Assembly (NCBI RefSeq): GCF_014646355.1 | Contig: NZ_BMNH01000039.1 | Location: 606 to 58,425, forward strand | Reading direction: 5' to 3' | Source of the DNA: Nonomuraea cavernae | GTDB taxonomy: Bacteria; Actinomycetota; Actinomycetes; Streptosporangiales; Streptosporangiaceae | Length of the DNA: 57,820 nucleotides | Program-made: the position numbers and the translations under genes | The notes under the pieces: model-generated | Seen by the model: the letters and a program-made list of their open reading frames with translations, nothing else | Told to the model about the DNA's origin: nothing | Databases searched by the model: none | Shown: positions 23,707 to 32,474 of the stretch, one piece after another | Numbering within the stretch: position 1 is the first letter of the stretch | How the letters are laid out: every line of letters starts with the position of its first letter

Positions 23707-24651
23707 ATGGCCGGCTTCACCGCACTGCCCGACCTGGCCCTGCGTACGCTCGGCGGCTCGGTCGTGGCCGCCAGCGACGAGTCGTTCGCCGAGAAGGAGA
23801 GCCTGATCCGCCCCGGCCGGCCCGGCTTCCAGGCGGCCACGTTCGGCAGCAAGGGGCAGCTGTACGACGGGTGGGAGACCCGCCGCCGCCGCGAGCCGGG
23901 CCACGACTGGGCGATCGTCCGGCTCGGCGTGCCCGGCGTGATCCGCGGCGTGCTGATCGACACGGCCTGGTTCACGGGCAACTACCCGCCGTACGCCTCG
24001 GTGGAGGGCACGGCGGCCGGCGGCCACCCGTCACCCGCCGAACTCCAGGCCGCCGAGTGGACTGAGCTGGTGCCCAGGTCGGGCCTCAGGGGCGACGCCG
24101 AGCACGCCTTCGAGGTGGCCGACGAGCGCCGCTACACGCACGTACGGCTCACCATCCACCCCGACGGCGGCGTCGCCCGGCTGCGCGTGCACGGCGAGGC
24201 CCGCCCCGACCTGTCCGTCTACGACGGCCTCGGCCTCGACCTGGCCGCGCTCCAGAACGGCGCCCTGGTCACCGCCTGCTCCGACGACTTCTACTCCTCG
24301 CCGAACAACGCCATCGCCCCCGGCCTGGCCCGCCACCAGGCCGAAGGCTGGGAGACCGCGCGCCGGCGCGACGGCGGCAACGACTGGCTGGTCATCCGGC
24401 TGGCCGGGCGGGGCCGCGTCCGGCTGGCCGAGATCGACACCACCAACCTGCTGTTCAACGCCCCCGGCGCGGTGTCACTGACCGGCCTCGACGGCGACCG
24501 CGAGATCGGCCTGCTGCCGAGGACCCGGCTGCAACCCGACACCCCGCACCGCTTCCGGATCGAGCACACCGACCCGGTCACCCACGTGCGCGTCGACATC
24601 CACCCCGACGGCGGTTTGGCCCGGGTGCGGCTGCACGGCCACCTCGCCTGA
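23707..24651 (+). CDS. alc: Allantoicase
   Basis: The product is 314 aa; ATG 23707 abuts the allantoinase stop. The two homologous jelly-roll halves are visible as repeated signatures: YDGWETRRRREPGHDWAIVRL and EGWETARRRDGGNDWLVIRL, then VRLTIHPDGGVARLRVHG and VRVDIHPDGGLARVRLHG. It hydrolyses allantoate to ureidoglycolate and urea. Ureidoglycolate lyase and urease genes are not in this window. It is the last gene of the purine-catabolism run and converges with the Ser/Thr kinase gene, 20 bp apart. Confidence 0.94.
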   Translation: MAGFTALPDLALRTLGGSVVAASDESFAEKESLIRPGRPGFQAATFGSKGQLYDGWETRRRREPGHDWAIVRLGVPGVIRGVLIDTAWFTGNYPPYASVEGTAAGGHPSPAELQAAEWTELVPRSGLRGDAEHAFEVADERRYTHVRLTIHPDGGVARLRVHGEARPDLSVYDGLGLDLAALQNGALVTACSDDFYSSPNNAIAPGLARHQAEGWETARRRDGGNDWLVIRLAGRGRVRLAEIDTTNLLFNAPGAVSLTGLDGDREIGLLPRTRLQPDTPHRFRIEHTDPVTHVRVDIHPDGGLARVRLHGHLA

Positions 24652-24671
24652 ACCCGCGCACCGGGCCGGGC

Positions 24672-26594
24672 TCACTGCCAGAGGTAGACCACCGAGCCCG
24701 GCGGCCGCTCGCTGTTGGGCATCGGCCGCTGGAACTGCACCACGCCGCCGTTGCCGAGCCTGCGCACCTTGACCTTGAAGCCGAGCTGCTCCAGCTCGGC
24801 CTTGGCGTCGCGGACGTTCTTGCCCATCACCTGGGGAACGAGCCGGAACTCCTGGTCGTCACGGCCCTCGTTGTCACCCCGGAACCAGTCCCAGAAGTCG
24901 GTCTGGCAGCGCGCCACCGTGATGGTGGCCGCCGAGCCCGGGTCGACCTCCGCGTTGACCTTGGGCGACTGCGCGATGACCGTGCACGGCTCGGCGTCGT
25001 CGTCCACCTCGTTGACCTGCACCTGGAACCCCTGCTGCTGCAGGTAGCCGGCGGCCTGGTCCTTGGGCATCCCGCCGACGTCGGGCATGACCAGGCCCGC
25101 GCTCACGTAGATGGCGACCTTCGAGTCCTCCTTGACCTTGTCGCCCACCTGCGGCGAGGTGCGGATCACCTTGTTGCGCTCGATCTGCTGGCTGGGCAGC
25201 CGCCTGACCGTGCCGACCTGCAGCCCGGCGCGGGCGATGGCGTCGCGGGCGTCGCTCTCGGACATGCCCTCGACCTTGGGCACCAGCACCCGCTTGGGAC
25301 CGAGCGAGGGCACCAGCGTGATCGTCGCGCCCCCCTCGACCTCCTGCCCGGAGACCGGGGCGGTGCTCAGCACCAGGCCCTCGGCCATCTTCTCGTCGTG
25401 CTGGCCCGGCGCCTTGCGCACCTGGAAACCGCGCGCGATCAAGTTGCTCTCGGCCACCGAGACGTTCTTGCCCACCAGGTTGCCGGGCACGGCGACGAGC
25501 TTCGTCTGCGAGAAGTACCAGCCGGTCAGCCCGATCGCCACCACCATGACGGCGGCCAGCGCGACCAGGAACCAGTTGGGCCGGAACCCGGCCCGCCGGT
25601 GGCCGGTCGGCGGCGCCTGCGCGGGCACCTCGACGCGCGGCTGGATGAGCGTGTGGGCAGGCGCGACCTGCGGCATCGAGTGGGCCCGCGAGTGCGCCCC
25701 GGACTGCTGGGAGACGGGCGGGTGGGAGCCGGGCGGGTTGGTCAGGCGGGGCAGCATCCGGTGCGCGTCGACGGCCGCCACCAGCATGGCGGTGGCGTCG
25801 GCCGGGCGGTCGGCCGGCTCGCGCGCCGTGGCGTGCGCCACCAGCGTGTCGATCAGCGGCGGCACGTCGGCCACCAGCGACGACGGCGCCGGCACCCGGT
25901 CGTGAACGTGCCGGTAGGCCACCGACATCGGCGTCTCGCCGTCGTAGGGCTGCTGCCCGGTCACCAGCTCGAACAGCATGATGCCCGCCGCGTAGACGTC
26001 GCTGCGCACATCGGCGCCGCCGGTCATCACCTGCTCGGGCGACATGTAGCCGATCGTGCCGATCATCACGCCGGTGCGGGTCTGGTTGGTCGCCTCGATC
26101 GCCCTGGCCAGTCCGAAGTCGACGACCTTGATCCGGCCGTCGTCGGTCAGCAGGACGTTCTCGGGCTTGACGTCGCGGTGGACCATCCCGGCCTGGTGGG
26201 CCGCGCCCAGCGCCGCGAGCACCGGGATCATGATCTCCAGTGCCTCGCGGGCGGGCAGCCGCCCCCGGTCGCGCAGGGTGTCGCGGAGCGTCCGGCCCGG
26301 GACGTACTCCATCGACAGGTAGACCACGTCACCGTCGGTGCCCTGGTCGAAGACGTGCACCACGTTGGGGTGCGAGAGACTGGCCACCGATTTGGCCTCG
26401 CCGATGAACCGCCGCACGAACGCCGGGTCCTCGGCCAGCGAGCGGTGCATGACCTTGAGCGCGACAGTACGGTCCAGCCGGATGTCCAGCGCCAGGTAGA
26501 CGGTGGCCATGCCGCCCCGCGCGATGCGGGACTCGATCCGATAGCGCCCGTCGAGCAGCCGCCCTACCAGGGGGTCAGCAGTCGTCGTGTCCAC
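24672..26594 (-). CDS. pknL: Transmembrane Ser/Thr protein kinase with four PASTA domains (PknL/PknB type)
   Basis: The product is 640 aa from GTG 26594 (ATG 26639 in frame would add 15 atypical residues). The kinase domain spans residues ~15-275: glycine loop ARGGMATVYLA, Lys47 in VALKVM, catalytic HRDVKPEN at ~139-146, DFG at 159-161, activation loop with TRTGVMIGTIGYMSPEQ. A Pro-rich juxtamembrane stretch, one membrane helix (WFLVALAAVMVVAIGLTGWYF) and four PASTA repeats follow; PASTA domains bind muropeptide/lipid II fragments outside the cell. The neighbourhood (Rv2175c-like, polyprenyl synthase, MetF) resembles the mycobacterial pknL region, hence the symbol. Orthology to pknL rather than pknB is inference from that context. 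Confidence 0.88.
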   Translation of the reverse strand: MDTTTADPLVGRLLDGRYRIESRIARGGMATVYLALDIRLDRTVALKVMHRSLAEDPAFVRRFIGEAKSVASLSHPNVVHVFDQGTDGDVVYLSMEYVPGRTLRDTLRDRGRLPAREALEIMIPVLAALGAAHQAGMVHRDVKPENVLLTDDGRIKVVDFGLARAIEATNQTRTGVMIGTIGYMSPEQVMTGGADVRSDVYAAGIMLFELVTGQQPYDGETPMSVAYRHVHDRVPAPSSLVADVPPLIDTLVAHATAREPADRPADATAMLVAAVDAHRMLPRLTNPPGSHPPVSQQSGAHSRAHSMPQVAPAHTLIQPRVEVPAQAPPTGHRRAGFRPNWFLVALAAVMVVAIGLTGWYFSQTKLVAVPGNLVGKNVSVAESNLIARGFQVRKAPGQHDEKMAEGLVLSTAPVSGQEVEGGATITLVPSLGPKRVLVPKVEGMSESDARDAIARAGLQVGTVRRLPSQQIERNKVIRTSPQVGDKVKEDSKVAIYVSAGLVMPDVGGMPKDQAAGYLQQQGFQVQVNEVDDDAEPCTVIAQSPKVNAEVDPGSAATITVARCQTDFWDWFRGDNEGRDDQEFRLVPQVMGKNVRDAKAELEQLGFKVKVRRLGNGGVVQFQRPMPNSERPPGSVVYLWQ

Positions 26595-26680
26595 CCGGCT
26601 GAGTTTACGGGCGATTTGCCACCCGTAGGGCCTGACCACCCGAAACCGATGCCGAGACGTGGCCCTCCTTTACCCCTGTT

Positions 26681-27436
26681 TCACGGGCCCACCGGCGAGG
26701 ACGCCTCCGCGTAGCGGCGGCGGGGGATGCGGCCCGCCAGCCGGGCGAGCCGGCCCGCCTCGACGGCGCCCTTCATGGCCGCCGCCATCAGGTCGGGCCG
26801 CTGCGCCCGGGTGACCGCGGTGGCGAGCAGCACGGCGTCGCAGCCGAGCTCCATCGCCAGCGCGGCGTCGCTCGCCGTGCCGATGCCCGCGTCGAGGATC
26901 ACCGGCACCCCGGCCGCCTCGACGATGAGCTCGATGCTGTGCGGGTTGCGGATGCCCAGGCCCGAGCCGATGGGCGCGCCGAGCGGCATCACCGCCGCGC
27001 AGCCCGCCTGCTCCAGCCGCCGCGCCAGCGCGGGGTCGTCGCCGATGTACGGCAGCACCGTGAACCCGTCGGCCACCAGCCGCTCCGCCGCGTCGAACGT
27101 CTCGATCGGGTCGGGCAGCAGGGTCCGCTCGTCGGCGATGACCTCCAGCTTGACCCAGTCGGTGCCGAGCGCCTCCCTGGCCAGCCGGGCGGTCAGCACC
27201 GCGTCGCCCGCCGTGAAGCAGCCCGCCGTGTTGGGCAGCACCTTGATGTCGCGCCGGCGCAGCACGTCGAGCACCGAGCCGCGCGCGGCCGGATCGAGCC
27301 GCCGCATCGCGACCGTCGTCAGCCGCGTGCCGGAGGCGACGAGCGCCCGGTCGAGCACCTCGAGCGACGGGGCGCCGCCGGTGCCCATGATGAGCCGCGA
27401 GGAGAACTTCTCCCCGGCGATGATCAGGTCATCCAC
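26681..27436 (-). CDS. thiG: Thiazole synthase
   Basis: The product is 251 aa from GTG 27436, overlapping the thiS end by 8 bp. ThiG barrel motifs are present: FSSRLIMGTGGAPSLEVL, MRRLDPAARGS, ILPNTAGCFTAGDAVLTARLAREALG-type segment, VLPYIGDDPALARRLE, VMPLGAPIGSGLGIRNP and DAGIGTASDAALAMELGCDAVLL. It joins deoxyxylulose-5-phosphate, dehydroglycine and sulfur from ThiS thiocarboxylate into the thiazole of thiamine. It is the last gene of the TPP-riboswitch operon thiO-thiS-thiG. Confidence 0.95.
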   Translation of the reverse strand: MDDLIIAGEKFSSRLIMGTGGAPSLEVLDRALVASGTRLTTVAMRRLDPAARGSVLDVLRRRDIKVLPNTAGCFTAGDAVLTARLAREALGTDWVKLEVIADERTLLPDPIETFDAAERLVADGFTVLPYIGDDPALARRLEQAGCAAVMPLGAPIGSGLGIRNPHSIELIVEAAGVPVILDAGIGTASDAALAMELGCDAVLLATAVTRAQRPDLMAAAMKGAVEAGRLARLAGRIPRRRYAEASSPVGP

Positions 27437-27629
27437 CTTGCACCGCCGTGAGCACCTCGACGCGGTCGCTGTCGCTCAGCGCGGTGGTCTCCCACGTGCC
27501 GCGCGTCACCACCTCGTCGTTGACGGCCACCGCCACGCCGGTGGTGGCGCTGGTCAGGATGCGTACGGCCTGCGCCACGGTCGTGCCGTGGGGCAGCTCG
27601 CGGGCGCTGCCGTTGATCGTCACCTTCAT
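27429..27629 (-). CDS. thiS: Sulfur carrier protein ThiS
   Basis: The product is 66 aa from ATG 27629, with an ATGA overlap with the thiO stop. It has the ubiquitin-like fold with N-terminal MKVTINGSARELPHGTTVAQ and the essential C-terminal Gly-Gly (AVQGG), which is adenylated and thiocarboxylated to deliver sulfur to ThiG. It is translationally coupled on both sides. A dedicated ThiF adenylase is not in the cluster. Confidence 0.95.
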   Translation of the reverse strand: MKVTINGSARELPHGTTVAQAVRILTSATTGVAVAVNDEVVTRGTWETTALSDSDRVEVLTAVQGG

Positions 27630-28891
27630 CGTTCCTCCGTGTGCGCGGTCGCGGCCCCGTCCGGCGTGGCCGGCCGCGGGGGCCGCGCGGCGTCGGTGCT
27701 CTCGGTCACTTCTGTGCTGTCGACACCGGTGTCGGCACCGGTGTCTGTGCCGTTGCCGGTGGTGCCGGCGTCGTCGAACCGCGCGGGGGAGCACAGCGCG
27801 GCCAGCTCGGTCTCCTCGCCCAGCAGGATGGCCGCCGTCAGCGGCGCCAGCAGCACCCCGCCCCGGTGGTGACCGGTGGCCAGCACGAGCCCCGGGACGG
27901 CGCTCGGGCCGATGATCGGGACGTTGTCCGGGGTGCCCGGCCGCAGCCCGGCCACGATGTCGGCCACCTCCAGCTCGGTGACGCCCGGCACCAGCTCCCG
28001 GGCGTCGCGCAGCAGCTCGTAGAGCCCGCCGGCGGTCACCCGCGTGTCGAACCCGAGCTCCTCCTGGGTGGCGCCGACCACCAGCTCGCCGTCGCCGCGC
28101 GGCACCAGGTAGACGGGGGTCCCGTGCACCGTGCCCCGCACGCACCGGCCGAGCAGCGGCTCGGCGGAGCGCAGCCGCATGATCTGCCCCTTCACCGGAC
28201 GCACCGGGACGGCGGCCAGCTCGGCGCTCCACGCTCCGGCCGCCAGGACGACCCGCTCGGCCCGGATCTCCGCGGGCGCGCCCGGCGGCTCCAGCCGTAC
28301 GCCCGCGACCGTGTCACCGTCGCGCAGGAGCTCGCTCACCCGGGCCCGCACCAGGGGGACGCCCCGCCGCTCCAGGGCGGCGAGCAGCGCCGCCGTGACG
28401 CGGCGCGGATCGACCCAGGCGTCGCCCGGCGCCAGCAGCCCGCCGCGCACCGACGGCGCCAGCATCGGCTCCAGGCGGCGGCATTCGCGCCCGGTCAGCC
28501 GCTCGACCGGCAGCCCCAGCTTCTCCATGTACGCGGCCAGCTCGTCCAGCGCGGCCAGGTCGTCGGCCCCGAACGCCACATCGAGGGTGCCGTCGGCGCG
28601 CAGGTCGAGCCCGATCCGGGCGGCCTCGGCCGGGTCGCCGGCCGGCTCGAACCCCGCGTCGGCCGCCAGCTCGGCGGCGAACGACGGCCAGCCGCGCAGC
28701 GAGGCCGCGCCCAGCCGGAGCAGCGGCTGCTCGGTGTAGGCGACCTCGCTGACCGGTGCCAGCATGCCCGCCGCCGCGTGCGAGGCGCCCGTGGCGGGGG
28801 CCGGATCGACCACGGTCACGTCCTGGCCGGCCCGGCTCAGCCGCCAGGCCACCGAAAGCCCGACGACGCCGCCACCCACGATCAGATCCAT
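27626..28891 (-). CDS. thiO: Glycine oxidase ThiO
   Basis: The product is 421 aa from ATG 28891 with GGGAG 6 nt upstream. It is a D-amino-acid-oxidase-like flavoenzyme: FAD loop VGGGVVGLSVAWRLSRAG, TGASHAAAGMLAP, GDAWVDPRRV, ARELVPGVTELEVADIVAGLRPGTPDNVPIIG and the C-terminal ATGHHRGGVLLAPLTA. It oxidises glycine to iminoacetate for thiazole formation. Residues ~373-421 form an Asp/Thr/Gly-rich low-complexity tail (GTDTGADTGVDSTEV) not needed by the family and encoded by repeated ACCGGTGTC units. First gene behind the TPP riboswitch. Confidence 0.92.
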   Translation of the reverse strand: MDLIVGGGVVGLSVAWRLSRAGQDVTVVDPAPATGASHAAAGMLAPVSEVAYTEQPLLRLGAASLRGWPSFAAELAADAGFEPAGDPAEAARIGLDLRADGTLDVAFGADDLAALDELAAYMEKLGLPVERLTGRECRRLEPMLAPSVRGGLLAPGDAWVDPRRVTAALLAALERRGVPLVRARVSELLRDGDTVAGVRLEPPGAPAEIRAERVVLAAGAWSAELAAVPVRPVKGQIMRLRSAEPLLGRCVRGTVHGTPVYLVPRGDGELVVGATQEELGFDTRVTAGGLYELLRDARELVPGVTELEVADIVAGLRPGTPDNVPIIGPSAVPGLVLATGHHRGGVLLAPLTAAILLGEETELAALCSPARFDDAGTTGNGTDTGADTGVDSTEVTESTDAARPPRPATPDGAATAHTEER

Positions 28892-28895
28892 TCGC

Positions 28896-28988
28896 GCTCC
28901 CTTCGCCGGCATGATCCGGATCAGGTGTCTTGCGGTCGAAGGCCCGGTGCAGCCTTCCTCTCAGCCCGGTCACGGCCGGACTCCCGCG
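28896..28988 (-). promoter_or_regulatory. TPP riboswitch (THI element) of the thiOSG operon
   Basis: On the minus strand, reading towards thiO, the conserved blocks occur in order: GGGAGTCC (P1 5' side), GGGCTGAGAGG (J3/2 THI box), GACCGCAAGACACCTGATC and GGATCATGCCGGCG, then AAGGGAG closing P1. These match the thiamine pyrophosphate aptamer. Its 3' side runs into the thiO Shine-Dalgarno (GGGAG), so translational control by ribosome-site sequestration is the likely mechanism. Established RNA family; mechanism inferred. Confidence 0.95.
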
Positions 28989-29044
28989 CGTCATGCGCCT
29001 TCCACCCTAAGGCCTCGGCGCGACGGGCCGGCACCGCCCCCGTT

Positions 29045-30220
29045 ATGGTCTTGACCGTGAAGCGTGTCGTGGTGGTGGGAGCGGGCCTGGCGGGACTGCG
29101 CAGCGTCGAGGCACTGCGCGCCCGTGGTTTCGGCGGCGGGATCACGCTGGTCGGGCAGGAGCGGCACCGTCCGTACGACCGGCCGCCGCTGTCCAAGGCG
29201 GTGCTGCTCGGCGACGTCGACTCCAGCTTCGTCGACTCCGACCTCGCCGAGCTGGAGGTCGACTTCCGGCCCGGCGTGACGGCCACGTCCCTGCGGCCGG
29301 GCGTCGTGGTCACCAGCGAGGGCGAGCTCGGCTACGACGGCCTGGTCATCGCCACCGGCGCCGACCCCGTCCGGCTGCCCGGAGACGGGCCCCAGCACGT
29401 GCTGCGCACCCTCGACGACGCGCTGGAGCTGCGCGCCCTGCTGACGCCCGACGCCCGCGTGGTCGTCATCGGGGCCGGCTGGATCGGCGCCGAGGTGGCC
29501 GGCGCCGCGCGGCGGGCCGGCTGCGCGGTCACCGTGATCGAGGCGGGCGCCGCCCCGCTCGCGCAGGCCGTCGGCGCCGAGATCGGCGCCCGCACCCAGG
29601 GCTGGTACGACGGCATCGATCTGCGGCTCGGCACCCTGGTGGGCTCGGTCGACGAGGGCGGCGTACGGCTGGCCGGCGGCGAGTTCGTCCCGGCGGACGT
29701 GGTGGTCACCGGCGTCGGCGTCCGCCCGGCGGTCGAGTGGCTCGCCGACGCCGACCTCGACCTGCACAACGGCGTCGTCACCGACGAGCACCTGCGCACC
29801 TCGATGCCCGGCGTGGTGGCGGTGGGCGACTGCGCGGCCTGGTGGTCGCGCCGCTTCGGCGCCAGGCTCCGGGTCGAGCACTGGGACACCGCGCTGAGCG
29901 CCCCCGACGTCGCCGCGGCGACCCTGCTGGGGCAGGAGGCGGTGTACGACCCGGTGCCCTACTTCTGGTCGGAGCAGTTCGGCCACATGCTGCAGTACGC
30001 CGGTCACCACCAGGCCGGGTCCCGCCTGCTCTACCGGGGCGAACCTGGCGGAAAGTGGTCGGCCTGCTGGCTCACCGCCGACGACGCGCTGGCCGCCGTC
30101 CTGGCCGTCGACCGGCCCCGCGATCTCGTCCAAGGGCGCCGGATCATCGGCGACGGCCAGCGACTTGATACGGAACGCCTGGTAGATCCCGGTGTCTCTC
30201 TACGGGATTGTGTTGTTTGA
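29045..30220 (+). CDS. FAD-dependent NAD(P)H oxidoreductase (ferredoxin-reductase type)
   Basis: The product is 391 aa from ATG 29045; GTG 29057 (VKRVVVVGAG) is an alternative. Two Rossmann motifs are seen: FAD-binding VVVVGAGLAGLRSVEALR at the start and NAD(P)H-binding VVVIGAGWIGAEVAGAARR mid-protein. PYDRPPLSKAVL and the VGDCAAW FAD motif near the end are typical of rubredoxin/putidaredoxin-type reductases. It is divergent from the thi operon, whose riboswitch promoter shares the 56-bp gap. The electron acceptor is unknown; the P450/ferredoxin pair 6 kb away is a possible but unsupported partner. Confidence 0.88.
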   Translation: MVLTVKRVVVVGAGLAGLRSVEALRARGFGGGITLVGQERHRPYDRPPLSKAVLLGDVDSSFVDSDLAELEVDFRPGVTATSLRPGVVVTSEGELGYDGLVIATGADPVRLPGDGPQHVLRTLDDALELRALLTPDARVVVIGAGWIGAEVAGAARRAGCAVTVIEAGAAPLAQAVGAEIGARTQGWYDGIDLRLGTLVGSVDEGGVRLAGGEFVPADVVVTGVGVRPAVEWLADADLDLHNGVVTDEHLRTSMPGVVAVGDCAAWWSRRFGARLRVEHWDTALSAPDVAAATLLGQEAVYDPVPYFWSEQFGHMLQYAGHHQAGSRLLYRGEPGGKWSACWLTADDALAAVLAVDRPRDLVQGRRIIGDGQRLDTERLVDPGVSLRDCVV

Positions 30221-30250
30221 GCAAGCACGGCATGTGGTAGTTGTGGTTTC

Positions 30251-30625
30251 GTGACGCTTTCTGTTGCACAGATCGACCGGGAGACCGACCAGCTCGTCGA
30301 CGAGTGGCTCACTCTTCCTCAAGTGGCCGAGCGCCTCGACCTTTCGATCGGCCGTGCCAAGCAACTTCTCAAGGACCACAAAGTGCTCGGCGTACGCAGG
30401 GGAGGAGGCGGGCCACAGGTGCCCGCGGTGTTCCTCGACGGAAAGGACGTGATGAAGGGCCTGCCGGGCACGTTGACCGTGCTCCGCGACGCCGGCTACG
30501 ACGACGTCGAGGCGCTGCGCTGGCTCTTCACTCCCGACGACTCCCTGCCCGGCTCGCCCGTCCAGGCGATCAAGGCGGGTCGTCATACCGAGGTCAAGCG
30601 GCGTGCCCAGGCTCTCGGTTTCTGA
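30251..30625 (+). CDS. Rv2175c-family DNA-binding protein
   Basis: The product is 124 aa from GTG 30251. It has a winged-helix N-terminal half (DEWLTLPQVAERLDLSIGRAKQLLKDHKVLGVRRG) and a C-terminal half with GLPGTLTVLRDAGYDDVEALRWLFTPDDSLPGSPVQAI, the conserved Rv2175c_C block. In Mycobacterium tuberculosis Rv2175c is a DNA-binding substrate of the kinase PknL. Here a PASTA kinase lies 3.7 kb away on the other strand, and the N-terminal Thr/Ser residues could be phosphorylation sites, by analogy only. The stop lies inside the start of thiE (23-bp overlap). Confidence 0.9.
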   Translation: MTLSVAQIDRETDQLVDEWLTLPQVAERLDLSIGRAKQLLKDHKVLGVRRGGGGPQVPAVFLDGKDVMKGLPGTLTVLRDAGYDDVEALRWLFTPDDSLPGSPVQAIKAGRHTEVKRRAQALGF

Positions 30626-31238
30626 CGCGCGGCTCTACCTCTGCACCGACGGCCGGCGTGACCGCGGTGACCTGGCCGAGTTCCTCGACGCGGTGCTCGC
30701 GGGCGGTGTCGACATCGTTCAGCTGCGCGAGAAGGGCCTGGAGGCGCGCGAGGAGCTCGCGCTGCTCGAGGTCTTCCGCGACGCCTGCGACCGGCACGGC
30801 AGGCTGCTGGCGGTCAACGACCGGGCCGACGTGGCCTACGCCGCCCGTGCCGACGTGCTCCACCTGGGGCAGGACGACCTGCCGGTGAGGGTCGCGCGAG
30901 AGATACTCGGCGACGACGTCCTCATCGGAAGGTCCACCCACTCCACCGCCGAGGCGTCCGCCGCCGCGGCGCAGGACGGCGTCGACTACTTCTGCTGCGG
31001 CCCGATCTGGCCCACGCCGACCAAGCCCGGCCGCCACGCGCCGGGGCCGCCCCTGCTCAGGCACGCGGCCTCACTCGGCACGGACCGGCCGTGGTTCGGC
31101 ATCGGCGGCATCGACCTGGGCAACCTCGACGAGGTCAGGTCGTACGGGGTCACCCGCGTCGTGGTGGTGCGGGCCATCACCGAGGCCGACGATCCGGGCG
31201 CCGCGGCGGCTGAGTTCGCCAAGCGGCTGGCGGCCTGA
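30603..31238 (+). CDS. thiE: Thiamine-phosphate synthase
   Basis: The product is 211 aa from GTG 30603. ThiE barrel motifs are LYLCTDGR, DIVQLREKGLEARE, LLAVNDRADVAYAARADVLHLGQDDLP, IGRSTHSTAEA, DYFCCGPIWPTPTKPGR and WFGIGGIDLGNLDEV. It couples HMP-pyrophosphate with thiazole phosphate to give thiamine phosphate. It overlaps the Rv2175c-like gene and so is probably expressed with it, apart from the riboswitch-controlled thiOSG operon on the other strand. Confidence 0.94.
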   Translation: MPRLSVSDARLYLCTDGRRDRGDLAEFLDAVLAGGVDIVQLREKGLEAREELALLEVFRDACDRHGRLLAVNDRADVAYAARADVLHLGQDDLPVRVAREILGDDVLIGRSTHSTAEASAAAAQDGVDYFCCGPIWPTPTKPGRHAPGPPLLRHAASLGTDRPWFGIGGIDLGNLDEVRSYGVTRVVVVRAITEADDPGAAAAEFAKRLAA

Positions 31239-31315
31239 CCGCCCGCGGCGGCCACCCGGCGAAGGCCCCGCGCGACACCGGCCGTGCGCTGCCGCCGCGG
31301 ACGCCGTTCGGCCGC

Positions 31316-32383
31316 TCAGGTGCGGCGGGAGGTGGCGGCGACGGCCAGCTCGGCGAGGGCCGCGCGCGCCTCGGCCGTGATCGGCGCCTTCTCCAGGGAG
31401 GCGAGCGCCTCGGCGAGGTAGTCGCCGATCAGGTCCTCGCACTCCCGCAGCGCGCCGGTGTCCTCGATGACGCCCCGCAGCGTCGCCACGCCCCGCGCGT
31501 CGAGGTCGGGGTCGCCGAGCAGGCGGCGCACCGTCTCGGCCTGCCCGGGGGAGGCGGCCGCCAGGGTGCGGGCCACCAGCATCGTCCGCTTGCCCTCGCG
31601 CAGGTCGTCGCCGGCCGGCTTGCCGGTGCGCGCCGGGTCGCCGAACACTCCGAGGATGTCGTCGCGCAGCTGGAACGCGATGCCCACCCGGGTGCCGTAC
31701 GTCGTGCACAGCTCGTCCATCCAGGGCGCGGCCTCGCCGGCGGCGAGCACCAGGCCGAGCCGGAGCGGCTGCTCGACGGAGTACTTGCCGCTCTTGTAGA
31801 GGGCGACCCGCAGGGCCGACTCGAACGTGTTCTCGCCGCCCGCCTGCTCCAGCAGGTCGAGGTACTGGCCGCACATCAGCTCGGTGCGCATGTGGTCGTG
31901 CACCGGCTGGGCCGCCGCGAGCGACTCGGGCGGCAGGCCGCTGGTGCGCCACATCTCGCCCGACCAGATCAGCAGCAGGTTGCCCAGCAGGATCGCCGCG
32001 CCCTCGCCGAACTGCTCGGCCGAGCCGTGCCAGCCCGACTTCGCGTGCATCGACTGGAAGCGGCGATGGGCGGACGGCATGCCCCTGCGCAGGTCGCTCT
32101 TGTCCATCACGTCGTCGTGCACCAGCGCGCTGGCCTGCAGCAACTCCAGTGACGCCGCCGCCGTGAAGATCTCGGGCAGCTCGCCGCCGCCCGCGCCGCG
32201 CCAGCCCCAGTAGCAGAACGCGGGGCGCAGCCGCTTGCCGCCCGACAGCAGCTCCTCGGCGGCCAGTCGCAGGGGCTCGAACTCGGGGGCGCCGGTGGCG
32301 GGAAGCCGCCGTCCGACGAACTCGCGCAGGGAACGGTCAACCTGCTCACGCAGGACGTCCATGCTCGCGACCTCGGTGCTCAT
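31316..32383 (-). CDS. Polyprenyl (geranylgeranyl-type) diphosphate synthase
   Basis: The product is 355 aa from ATG 32383; ATG 32362 (MDVLREQ) is also plausible, while longer frames run through the metF promoter. Trans-prenyltransferase motifs: GGKRLRPAF, first aspartate-rich motif in LVHDDVMDKSDLRRG, and second in FQLRDDILGVFGDPARTGKP. It condenses isopentenyl diphosphate onto an allylic primer. Chain length is not decidable by eye. The placement next to an Rv2175c-like gene and metF resembles idsA2 (Rv2173) of mycobacteria. Divergent from metF, with 91 bp between. Confidence 0.88.
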   Translation of the reverse strand: MSTEVASMDVLREQVDRSLREFVGRRLPATGAPEFEPLRLAAEELLSGGKRLRPAFCYWGWRGAGGGELPEIFTAAASLELLQASALVHDDVMDKSDLRRGMPSAHRRFQSMHAKSGWHGSAEQFGEGAAILLGNLLLIWSGEMWRTSGLPPESLAAAQPVHDHMRTELMCGQYLDLLEQAGGENTFESALRVALYKSGKYSVEQPLRLGLVLAAGEAAPWMDELCTTYGTRVGIAFQLRDDILGVFGDPARTGKPAGDDLREGKRTMLVARTLAAASPGQAETVRRLLGDPDLDARGVATLRGVIEDTGALRECEDLIGDYLAEALASLEKAPITAEARAALAELAVAATSRRT

Positions 32384-32474
32384 GCCCTTGAGACTAGTGG
32401 CCGGGCGGCCGGGCACGGATCTCCAGGCACCGCTGTGACCGCCCGTTCCAGGGTTGTCACGGTAACCTGGGGCC

